Made by a program: the position numbers and the translations under genes | The notes under the pieces: model-generated | Databases searched by the model: none | What the model saw: the letters and a program-made list of their open reading frames with translations, nothing else | Told to the model about the DNA's origin: nothing | Shown: positions 1-6,334 of the stretch, piece after piece | How the letters are laid out: each line of letters begins with the position of its first letter | How positions within the stretch are numbered: position 1 is the stretch's first letter | Source: Dehalococcoidia bacterium UBA1152 | GTDB lineage: Bacteria > Chloroflexota > Dehalococcoidia > Lucifugimonadales > UBA2962 | Assembly (NCBI GenBank): GCA_002311285.1 | Contig: DBZU01000011.1 | Span: 34,530-41,809, forward strand | DNA: 7,280 bases | Direction of reading: 5' to 3'

Positions 1-90
1 CGAATCCCGTACGCGCTACCATCAATAGTACTGCAAGAAGTCAAAATCACATACTTGTTTTATAGTCATTTTCAAAAGGGGATTATAAGG

Positions 91-1014
91 ATGCAAAATA
101 AAGTTCCAAGTCGTAGCGAAGTAGAAGGTTATTTGTCTGAAAAGCGGAATTGGGGAAGGTGGAAAGAGAATCCAGGGGCCGGCACTATTAATCTTATAAC
201 CGACCAGAAAAGAATTTATGCAACCAAATTCGTCATAACTGGTAAATCCATTTCTTTAAGTAAACCTCTGCCGGTAGAACCGACTAAAGCTAATCTAAAA
301 CCAGTGGATTTTTACATAAAAAGATTAGAATGGATTGATAACGGGGGAGGAGTTTTGGATTATCTTGCGTTGTTTCAACATGGTCTAACGGTTACCCATT
401 TAGATGCATTGTGTCATGTATGGGATAGGCATGGAATGTGGGAAGGCAAGAATCCAGATAAAACGTTGACATTCGACGGAGCAAAATTTGGAGGAATAGA
501 AGAGTGGAAAGATGGTATTCTCACAAAAGGTGTATTGCTTGACGTTCCTAGATATAGAGATACAGCTTACGTAAATATTGATAATCCAGTGCATGGCTGG
601 GAACTTGAAGAAATAGCACGAAAACAGAGAGTGAAATTAAATTCCGGGGATGCTCTTTTGGTATATTGTGGCAAAGAAGAATACGAGATAGAAAACGGAC
701 CATATGGGGCAGATATGGATATTGGTAAAGGATATCCAGGATTACATGCTTCATGCCTGCCATTCATTAGAGATAATGATATTTCCGTATTATTATGGGA
801 CATGGAAGATGCTTATCCAAACGAATATGATTTAGCGTGGACCGTTCATGGAGCCATTCATTCTTATGGTTTAGCTATAGTAGATGGGGCTCGACTAGAT
901 GTATTGGCTAAACATTGCAATGATATTGGACAGTATGAATTTATGTTAATGATTAACCCTCTTATAGTTAATGGAGGAACTGGATCTCCGGTAAATCCAG
1001 TAGCTGTGTTTTGA
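91..1014 (+). CDS. Cyclase-family metal-dependent hydrolase (kynurenine formamidase/isatin hydrolase superfamily)
   Basis: This 307-residue protein probably hydrolyses an amide, ester or lactone using a bound divalent metal, as cyclase-family (PF04199) enzymes do. The N-terminal block WGRWKENPGAGTINLIT (residues 21-37) matches the RWG..D..GTLN.IT opening of the roughly 300-residue subgroup. The metal site is visible as THLDALCHVW (102-111) with H103, D105 and H109. A second His-containing motif, VHGAIHSYGLAIVDG, lies at 252-266; many relatives carry Glu where this protein has D265. There is no signal peptide, so it is probably cytoplasmic. I chose ATG 91 because AAGGGG (near 76-81) and AAGG (87-90) precede it and family similarity starts just after it. 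The same frame stays open upstream to the window edge, including TTG 55. It is the first of four co-directional genes. The substrate is not known; formamidase activity is only one option. Confidence 0.85.
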   Translation: MQNKVPSRSEVEGYLSEKRNWGRWKENPGAGTINLITDQKRIYATKFVITGKSISLSKPLPVEPTKANLKPVDFYIKRLEWIDNGGGVLDYLALFQHGLTVTHLDALCHVWDRHGMWEGKNPDKTLTFDGAKFGGIEEWKDGILTKGVLLDVPRYRDTAYVNIDNPVHGWELEEIARKQRVKLNSGDALLVYCGKEEYEIENGPYGADMDIGKGYPGLHASCLPFIRDNDISVLLWDMEDAYPNEYDLAWTVHGAIHSYGLAIVDGARLDVLAKHCNDIGQYEFMLMINPLIVNGGTGSPVNPVAVF

Positions 1015-1063
1015 TTACATGCAGTTTGCGATCGAGTAATGTTTTGATGCTAATGGATTATAA

Positions 1064-1080
1064 ATTGGAAGGAATCCAAT
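1064..1080 (+). promoter_or_regulatory. Small hairpin with the Shine-Dalgarno sequence in its loop, before the SDR gene
   Basis: The 17 bases directly before ATG 1081 form a perfect 6-bp inverted repeat, ATTGGA (1064-1069) and TCCAAT (1075-1080). The 5-base loop AGGAA contains the Shine-Dalgarno core. The 3' arm touches the start codon. This could present or hide the ribosome binding site, but a 6-bp AT-containing stem is weak and may be chance. Confidence 0.35.
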
Positions 1081-1845
1081 ATGAGTAATGTTACTAAGTT
1101 AAGCGGTAAGGTGGCTGTAGTTACTGGTGGAGCTGGGGGGATTGGTAAAGTAATCTGTCAGTGTTTTGCTAATGAAGGCGCTCGGGTTATTCTGGCTGAT
1201 TTAGACGAGACAGCTGCGATGAGAGCAATCTCAGAAATCGATTGCGCAGAAAACAAAGTGAGTTATCACTTTTTAGATGTAGCCAATGAGAATTCATGGC
1301 AAAATCTCTTCAAGTATGTTGAAAATCAGTTCAGCAGACTGGATATAGTTGTCAATAATGCAGGGATATATCTGTTTAAAGATATAGAACATACCACTCT
1401 CAATGATTGGAACCGCGTAATGAGTATTAATGCAACAGGCGTGTTCCTAGGGACCAAATTAGCTATACCATTACTAAGAAAAACTGGAGGAGGTTCAATC
1501 GTTAATATGTCCTCCTCCTCCGGTATAACTGGCAGCCCATTTGAAGGCGCTTATACTGCTTCAAAAGGTGCCGTCCGGCTTTTTACTAAGTCAGCAGCTT
1601 TACATACAGCCAAGGATAATATAAGGATTAATTCAGTGCATCCGGCAACTACGGACACTTCCATGGTGGAAGTTTTGTGGGAATCAGGTCCGGATGTGAA
1701 AAAAATGGTTACTGATGCTGTGCCACTCGGCCGACTAGCACAACCAATAGAAATTGCTAAAACAGTTTTATTTCTAGCATCAGAAGACTCTTCTTATATG
1801 ACTGGTAGCGAGCTAATTGTGGATGGAGGAATGACAGCGATCTAG
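1081..1845 (+). CDS. Short-chain dehydrogenase/reductase, cyclopentanol-dehydrogenase-like
   Basis: This 254-residue classical SDR is an NAD(P)(H)-dependent alcohol/ketone oxidoreductase. The nucleotide-binding motif TGGAGGIG is at 15-22. D40 at the end of beta-2 (VILAD) favours NAD over NADP. D66, NNAG (92-95) and N117 are present, and the catalytic set is S145, Y158 and K162 (YTASK). The C-terminal cap ends in TGSELIVDGG (241-250). From memory, the KGAVRLFTK, NSVHP and GSEL.VDGG stretches resemble Comamonas cyclopentanol dehydrogenase CpnA, so an alicyclic or secondary alcohol is a reasonable substrate class, unproven. The usual PG after the sixth strand is P188-A189 here, while the nicotinamide-contacting T193 is kept. 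The start is fixed by GGAAGGAA (1067-1074). It lies 66 bp after the cyclase-family gene and 96 bp before the PLP enzyme, in the same direction. Confidence 0.9.
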   Translation: MSNVTKLSGKVAVVTGGAGGIGKVICQCFANEGARVILADLDETAAMRAISEIDCAENKVSYHFLDVANENSWQNLFKYVENQFSRLDIVVNNAGIYLFKDIEHTTLNDWNRVMSINATGVFLGTKLAIPLLRKTGGGSIVNMSSSSGITGSPFEGAYTASKGAVRLFTKSAALHTAKDNIRINSVHPATTDTSMVEVLWESGPDVKKMVTDAVPLGRLAQPIEIAKTVLFLASEDSSYMTGSELIVDGGMTAI

Positions 1846-1941
1846 AGTTCAATGTTTTATAGCGCTTATAGATATACTGAAGAGTCGAGTATGAAATATT
1901 ATTGGGTCGAAAACCACTTACTCCACTTCCGGGAGATATAA

Positions 1942-3279
1942 ATGAATGAAGATAAAAATCTATTAGAAAGAGATAATTTAGTCATAGCAAAATCCACCAA
2001 GGTTAGGTATAGCCCTATGGTAATTCATTCGGGTTCTGGTTCAACTTTAATGGATAATGAAGGGCGTACCTATATAGATTTTGGCGGCAATTGGGCGCTA
2101 GCTAATCTAGGCTATGATAATAGGAGTGTCAAAGTTGCTATTGCTTCACAGCTTGATAAAACTAGTTATGCAGGCATAGTTTCAAGTATTAATGAACCAG
2201 CTTTACAATTAGCAGAAAAACTTGTGCAATTGATGCCAGGTAATTTTGAAAAAAAAGCTTGGTTTGGTTTGTCAGGATCTGATGCCGCAGAAGCAGCTCA
2301 GAGAATGGTTTTGGCGGCTACAGGAAAGAGTAGAATACTTTCATTTATTGGTGGCATGCATGGCACTAACGACGCTGGAATGGGACTATCTGGCCTGCCT
2401 GGAGAGGGTGGGTTCAGATATGGCCCGCATGTTATTAAAGCCCCTTTCCCTGACCCCTACAGATCTCCATTTCCTGAATCGGAGGGGTATCTAGCTGAAA
2501 GATGTACGTCTTTCATCGAGGATTATCTTTTTAAAACTATCTGTTCACCTGGCGAAGTTGCCGCAGTATTTGTCGAAACTATTCAGAGTGATAGTGGAGA
2601 CGTAGTTCCTCCTGATAATTTCATACCAATGCTGCGTAAGCTATGTGATAAGCATGGCATACTACTTGTGGTGGATGACATAAAGATAGGGTTGGGGAGA
2701 ACAGGGAGGATGTTTTCATATGAACATCATAACGTGGAAGCCGATCTGGTTTTACTCGGTAAATCTTTAGGGGGAGGATTGCCTTTAAGTGCAGTTGTGG
2801 GTAGAGCAGAAGTTCTCGATAGTGGATTTGCGGGATTTACAATGTCAGGGAATGCAGCCTGTTGCATAGCTGGGTTTGCCACGTTGAATGAGATAGAGAA
2901 ACTTAACTTAGTCGAATACTCAACAATTGTAGGGCAATACCTAAGAAATAAACTGGAATCATCTTTAAGTAATTATGGGATAGTTGGAGATATTAGAGGT
3001 TTAGGTCTCATACAAGGCATTGATTTGGTGAAAGATAAGACTACTCGAGAACCAAATCGGGACGCTGCCTCTAAAATCGTGTATCGATGCTGGGAACTCG
3101 GACTAATTCTTTACTATGTTGGCAATGGTGGGAACGTCTTAGAGATCACTCCTCCGCTTGTTTTAACAACGGAAGAAGCTGATAAAGGTGTGGCGATATT
3201 AGAGCAAGCTTTTGATGACTACATAAACGATGAAATCGATGAAGCTAAAGTTGCTGAGTTTCCAGGATGGTTTGTTTGA
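1942..3279 (+). CDS. Class-III PLP-dependent enzyme, aminolactam racemase/isoleucine 2-epimerase-like
   Basis: This 445-residue fold-type-I PLP enzyme would usually be auto-named an aminotransferase. Visible motifs are SGSDAAEAA (111-119, phosphate binding), VETIQSDSG (211-219), VVDDIKIGLGRTG (243-255; D245 for the PLP ring nitrogen) and LLGKSLGGGLPLSAV (271-285; K274 is the Schiff-base lysine), then T300 and GN (303-304). Several features match my recollection of Achromobacter alpha-amino-epsilon-caprolactam racemase rather than transaminases: PFPDPYR (168-174), IQSD in place of QGEGG, K248 where aminotransferases have Gln, YYVGNGGNVLEITPPL (391-406) and a terminal EFPGW (439-443). D217 and K274 are 57 residues apart, as are D210 and K267 in that racemase. 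The aromatic residue before HG that stacks on PLP is M139 here. GGGAG (1931-1935) supports ATG 1942. No signal peptide is seen. An aminotransferase role remains possible. Confidence 0.85.
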   Translation: MNEDKNLLERDNLVIAKSTKVRYSPMVIHSGSGSTLMDNEGRTYIDFGGNWALANLGYDNRSVKVAIASQLDKTSYAGIVSSINEPALQLAEKLVQLMPGNFEKKAWFGLSGSDAAEAAQRMVLAATGKSRILSFIGGMHGTNDAGMGLSGLPGEGGFRYGPHVIKAPFPDPYRSPFPESEGYLAERCTSFIEDYLFKTICSPGEVAAVFVETIQSDSGDVVPPDNFIPMLRKLCDKHGILLVVDDIKIGLGRTGRMFSYEHHNVEADLVLLGKSLGGGLPLSAVVGRAEVLDSGFAGFTMSGNAACCIAGFATLNEIEKLNLVEYSTIVGQYLRNKLESSLSNYGIVGDIRGLGLIQGIDLVKDKTTREPNRDAASKIVYRCWELGLILYYVGNGGNVLEITPPLVLTTEEADKGVAILEQAFDDYINDEIDEAKVAEFPGWFV

Positions 3280-3362
3280 ACAAAACAATTTTGCCATACT
3301 TTATTTTAGTCTTCGGGTTTATAGTTATTGCGACATTAGTCATTGTACTGATAATCGCATAG
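3267..3362 (+). CDS. Candidate 31-residue single-span membrane microprotein
   Basis: A short ORF fills most of the gap after the PLP enzyme. It starts at ATG 3267, inside the last codons of that gene, and stops at TAG 3360-3362. The peptide has a short polar N-terminus (MVCLNKT), then about 24 almost purely hydrophobic residues (ILPYFILVF, GFIVIATLV, IVLIIA), enough for one membrane helix with Lys on the N-terminal side. An alternative start, TTG 3276, overlaps the upstream TGA (TTGA) and has AGGA (3264-3267) 8 bases before it, which would be translational coupling. I do not recognise the peptide. T-rich intergenic DNA often yields hydrophobic ORFs by chance, so this remains a candidate. The next gene begins 46 bp later. 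Confidence 0.35.
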   Translation: MVCLNKTILPYFILVFGFIVIATLVIVLIIA

Positions 3363-3408
3363 ATTACATGGGGCTGAAACGATAAGAACATATTAAAGGA
3401 TAACAATC

Positions 3409-4260
3409 ATGACAGACCAAAACATATTACGCTCAACAATTTTGGATATAATTGACGAATTTTCTGGCACAGCTAGCGTATCCGCAAATAACCTTACCAC
3501 TGGCGATGTATTATCAATCAATGAAACTGAAGTCCTGCCATCTCTCAGTGCAATAAAAATTGGCATTATGGCAGAACTGTTTTTTCAAATAGATGAAGGA
3601 AAGTTTGCATTAACTGACCGAGTTACAGTTGAGAATTCAGATATAAGAGGCGGAACAGGAGTGTTTAGGGAACTAGAAACACCATTTGCGGTTACCATTA
3701 AAGATCTATGTATGATGATGATTGTTGTCAGTGACAATACGTGTACATGGATGCTTAGTACAAGATTAGGTAAAGACGCTATTAACCAGAGGATGAGTTC
3801 ATTAGGATTGAACGAATATTCCCTTAATCATGATCTAGGCCCCAATGCTTTCGAAGAAATGCAAGGAAAAGATGTAGATGCATATTCAGAGTGCTCTGCA
3901 AGGGATTTTACGAAGCTCGTTACTTTGATGGCAGAAGGTGAATTAGTGTCAAAGTCAGCATCCGATCAAATGCTAGACATGATGGGTAGGTGTCAACACA
4001 TTGAATGGCTTGGCAGGTATTTGCCTCTGGATCAATTTCCAGCTGAATCAGGAGTTAGCCCTAAAGTAAAACTATACAACAAATTAGGGGCATATCTACA
4101 CGCCAGGTGCGATACTGGGTTGATTAAAACAGAAAAATCGAGATATGTTATTACAGTAATGGCATCATATAGTAAGGATGAAAGCTTACTTTTGTGTTCG
4201 CATGAAGGTTCCAGGCTAATCGGAACTGTGTCAAAAGCAGTTTTTGATGCTTGGGGTTAA
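3409..4260 (+). CDS. Class-A beta-lactamase-fold serine hydrolase lacking the general-base Glu
   Basis: This 283-residue protein has the penicillin-recognising serine hydrolase fold (beta-lactamase2, PF13354-like). The nucleophile motif is S47-A-I-K50, the second motif is S108-D109-N110, and the third is K225-L226-G227 where KTG or KSG is usual. GGTGVFREL (81-89) and the LCMMMIVVSDN block (100-110) follow the pattern of this family. Between SDN and ARDF (164-167), where true class-A beta-lactamases carry ExxLN with Glu166, no such motif is seen, so efficient beta-lactam hydrolysis is unlikely. There is no N-terminal hydrophobic signal peptide (MTDQNILRSTILDIIDEF), so a cytoplasmic site is predicted. 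That points to an amidase, esterase or peptidase acting on an internal substrate. The start at 3409 is supported by AAAGGA (3395-3400) with 8-base spacing. It is the last full gene of the plus-strand cluster. Confidence 0.82.
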   Translation: MTDQNILRSTILDIIDEFSGTASVSANNLTTGDVLSINETEVLPSLSAIKIGIMAELFFQIDEGKFALTDRVTVENSDIRGGTGVFRELETPFAVTIKDLCMMMIVVSDNTCTWMLSTRLGKDAINQRMSSLGLNEYSLNHDLGPNAFEEMQGKDVDAYSECSARDFTKLVTLMAEGELVSKSASDQMLDMMGRCQHIEWLGRYLPLDQFPAESGVSPKVKLYNKLGAYLHARCDTGLIKTEKSRYVITVMASYSKDESLLLCSHEGSRLIGTVSKAVFDAWG

Positions 4261-4316
4261 AGCGGGCGCTAAATTTGCTTTGCAGACGGAACCTAACATC
4301 TAGGAGTCCCATTGTT

Positions 4317-4460
4317 ATGAATATCAATCTGGACGATGTTGTTGACTATTCTTTATTGTCACTAGAACAAATTTGCAAAGAAATAAATTTAGTTAAGCCG
4401 GCGTTTAATTTGCGGGTCAAGAATATCCCTCAGTCCATCACCGGCAAGGCTGATCCCTAA
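4317..4460 (+). CDS. Short ORF (47 aa) with a good RBS, running antisense into the permease gene end; possible gene remnant
   Basis: AGGAG (4302-4306) lies 10 bases before ATG 4317 and opens 47 codons (MNINLDDVVDYSLLSLEQIC and onward), stopping at 4458-4460. The first 24 codons lie in otherwise non-coding DNA and look protein-like (acidic, amphipathic). The remaining codons are antisense to the last 72 bases of the DppC-like gene. The pattern suits a gene whose 5' end survives at a rearrangement junction beside the convergent ABC operon. It could also be a genuine small protein or chance. I do not recognise the N-terminal sequence and assign no function. Confidence 0.3.
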   Translation: MNINLDDVVDYSLLSLEQICKEINLVKPAFNLRVKNIPQSITGKADP

Positions 4461-5297
4461 AACCGTAAACGTCAAAAATAATCCTGGAAAAAATATCATC
4501 CAAGGGGCTCTGCTGAGGTAATCTTTGGCGCCAGCCACCATGTTGCCCCAACTTGGTATTTCTTCGGGAGGTCCTGCACCGAGAAAACTTAGATAAGCTT
4601 CAAGAAGGATCGCTGCTGAGGCTACGTATGTAGAATGAACGATTAATGGAGCAACGATATTAGGCAAAATATGCCTGATCATAATGCGCGGTGTTGATGC
4701 TCCAATTGATCTAGAAGCTTCAATATATGTCCGTTCTCTAAGGCTTAGCACTGCTGATCTGACCACTCTTGTCGCTATAGGTGCCTCTGTGATACTTAAT
4801 GCAATAATAACGTTTTGTATACTTCCCCCTAACAAAGCCATTAGAGCAATCGCCAGTATTATAGAAGGTATAGACATTAAACCATCCATAAATCGCATAA
4901 CGATCATGTCAAATTTTTGAGAATATCCTGCAGCTACACCAATAATAACGCCAATCGAAATAGCAATAGCAGCTACCGAAACGCCTACGGTCAATGAAAT
5001 CCGGGATCCATAGATTGCTCTTGACCACACATCACGCCCTATATTGTCCGTACCAAACCAATACTCTGCAGAAAATGGACCCGCAAATCTTTCAAAAGGA
5101 GCTGGCGCTGATGGGTCTACTGTCCATAATACCGGTGCAAAAATAGCGGCTACAAGCGCTACCATAACAATTCCCATGCCTATAGCCATATTAGGATGTC
5201 GTTTTAGTAGAGTTAAAATGCCGTTGATTCGGTCTCTTACTGTTAATTCTGGAGGTTTGGCCCAGGATGATGTAGCGGAATAGCCTGAATCAGTCAT
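4389..5297 (-). CDS. ABC transporter permease, DppC/OppC family
   Basis: This is the second inner-membrane permease of a peptide/nickel-type ABC importer, 302 residues. A cytoplasmic N-terminal stretch of about 36 residues is followed by the first membrane helix (about 37-58), a periplasmic segment with the signature FGTDNIGRDVWSR (81-93), then five more helices. The EAA loop that contacts the ATPase reads YIEASRSIGASTPRIMIRHI (191-210), with E193 and G199. FLGAGPPEEIPSWGNM (238-253) and LAGDGLRDILDP (284-295) are characteristic C-terminal motifs. Its ATG is 3 bases after the stop of the DppB-like gene, so the two are almost certainly translationally coupled. The RBS is weak (AAGG, 12 bases upstream). 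It is the last gene of its operon here; no ATPase gene follows, and its end overlaps an opposing short ORF. The substrate cannot be told from permeases alone. Confidence 0.93.
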   Translation of the reverse strand: MTDSGYSATSSWAKPPELTVRDRINGILTLLKRHPNMAIGMGIVMVALVAAIFAPVLWTVDPSAPAPFERFAGPFSAEYWFGTDNIGRDVWSRAIYGSRISLTVGVSVAAIAISIGVIIGVAAGYSQKFDMIVMRFMDGLMSIPSIILAIALMALLGGSIQNVIIALSITEAPIATRVVRSAVLSLRERTYIEASRSIGASTPRIMIRHILPNIVAPLIVHSTYVASAAILLEAYLSFLGAGPPEEIPSWGNMVAGAKDYLSRAPWMIFFPGLFLTFTVLGISLAGDGLRDILDPQIKRRLN

Positions 5298-5300
5298 TAA

Positions 5301-6245
5301 TTACTTGTACCTTATTCTTGGATCAAATAATCCATACGATAGGTCTATCAATAAATTCACAACAGCTATTATTGCTGCAAATACAAGAACTGTTCCTTGG
5401 ATAACTGGGTAATCCCTGTGACTTAAGGCATTTACTAATAGCCTGCCCATCCCCGGTATTGCGAATACATTCTCAGTAACCACTACTCCTCCTAGCAATA
5501 AAGCCAGGCTTACCCCACATACAGTTATGATCGGTAGTATCGCGTTTCGTAAAGCATGTGCCAGTAATACTCTTGTTTCTGTAAGTCCTTTTGACCGGGC
5601 TGTTCTTATATAGTCTTCAGATAGTGTTTCTATCATAGTTGCCCGAGTCATTCTGCCTATCAACGCCATGACGACAAGTCCAGTAGCAAATACAGGCAAT
5701 ATCATGTGATAAAAGTATTTTGCCAAGTTCTCAGTTGGAGCAACGTATCCAATGGCCGGAAACCAGTTAAGCTTCACTGCAAAACCCCACATTAGGATAA
5801 AACCCAGCCAAAATAAAGGTATCGAATACCCTAGCGTAGTGAAAATCATTACTGAGCGATCTATCCATGTATTAGATTTCCATGCAGCTAAGATTCCCAT
5901 AGGGATCGCTACGCTCATAGCGAATAACAGAGTGAAGGCTGCTACTGAGAACGTTGGCACTATTCGCTGGGAGATCATTTTCGTAACGGATGTTTTCCCA
6001 AACAATGATTCTCCTAAATCGCCCTGAACAAGATTGCCAAGCCAAATACCTAGTTGGACGTACATCGGTTCGTTAAGCCCCATGCTTTCTCTAATCATTT
6101 CATATTTCTCAGCTGTTGCATGCGTTCCAACTATTAAAGCAGCTGGATCACCTGGAGCTATATGGATCATAGCAAAAACCACCAGGGCCACAACCAAGAG
6201 AACTGGAATCATCGCTAATAGTCTTCGGATTATATATCCGGTCAT
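5301..6245 (-). CDS. ABC transporter permease, DppB/OppB family
   Basis: This is the first inner-membrane permease of the same importer, 314 residues, a normal length. The N-terminal helix (about 9-30) runs into the family motif APGDPA (30-35). Then follow LGESLFGK (77-84), about five further helices, and the EAA-type loop DYIRTARSKGLTETRVLLAH (211-230) with G220. The stretch GGVVVTENVFAIPGMGRLLV (252-271), RDYPVIQG (277-284) and the terminal DLSYGLFDPRIRYK (301-314) are classic DppB features. It pairs with the DppC-like permease, whose start is 3 bases after this stop. GAGGAA lies about 12 bases before the ATG, slightly far but usable. A 184-bp gap with two dyad structures separates it from the binding-protein gene. 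Confidence 0.94.
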   Translation of the reverse strand: MTGYIIRRLLAMIPVLLVVALVVFAMIHIAPGDPAALIVGTHATAEKYEMIRESMGLNEPMYVQLGIWLGNLVQGDLGESLFGKTSVTKMISQRIVPTFSVAAFTLLFAMSVAIPMGILAAWKSNTWIDRSVMIFTTLGYSIPLFWLGFILMWGFAVKLNWFPAIGYVAPTENLAKYFYHMILPVFATGLVVMALIGRMTRATMIETLSEDYIRTARSKGLTETRVLLAHALRNAILPIITVCGVSLALLLGGVVVTENVFAIPGMGRLLVNALSHRDYPVIQGTVLVFAAIIAVVNLLIDLSYGLFDPRIRYK

Positions 6246-6270
6246 TAAGTATTACTTTTCCTCAGTTTTA

Positions 6271-6294
6271 TAGCTATTGTAAATGGAATAGCTA
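6271..6294 (-). promoter_or_regulatory. Perfect 8-8-8 inverted repeat upstream of the DppB-like gene
   Basis: TAGCTATT (6271-6278) and AATAGCTA (6287-6294) are exact reverse complements separated by 8 bases. The dyad sits 26-49 bases before the permease start, just ahead of its ribosome binding site. The spacing, symmetry and AT-rich arms suit a dimeric repressor operator; as RNA it would be a modest hairpin. A TATAAA (minus strand) partly overlaps it, but I see no convincing -35 partner. Function is inferred from symmetry only. Confidence 0.4.
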
Positions 6295-6334
6295 CTTATC
6301 AGTCTCATACTATTAAAGGCCGTAAATTACACTA

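Noticed and set aside
1..65. Possible tail of an upstream plus-strand gene (stops at 26-28 and 63-65 in two frames)
   Set aside because: Only 8-20 codons are visible, with no recognisable protein ending. The frames cannot be told apart from chance.
55..90. TTG 55 as the start of the cyclase-family gene
   Set aside because: The 12 extra residues lack family similarity, and ATG 91 has SD-like sequence before it.
4393..4408. TTAAGCCGGCGTTTAA as a bidirectional terminator at the end of the DppC-like gene
   Set aside because: The symmetry is imperfect and it lies within the permease's last codons, with no T-run.
57..6273. GTTTTATAG seen in three non-coding stretches (57-65, 1854-1862, 6265-6273)
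   Set aside because: It is AT-rich, at varying distance and orientation to genes, with no convincing -35 element, so it does not hold up as a promoter or regulon box.
4684..6273. Several 78-94-codon plus-strand ORFs opposite the two permease genes
   Set aside because: They are antisense to clearly conserved permease coding sequence, lack good RBSs and do not resemble proteins.
6252..6308. 18-codon minus-strand leader ORF before the DppB-like gene
   Set aside because: It has no ribosome binding site, and its composition is unremarkable for AT-rich spacer DNA.
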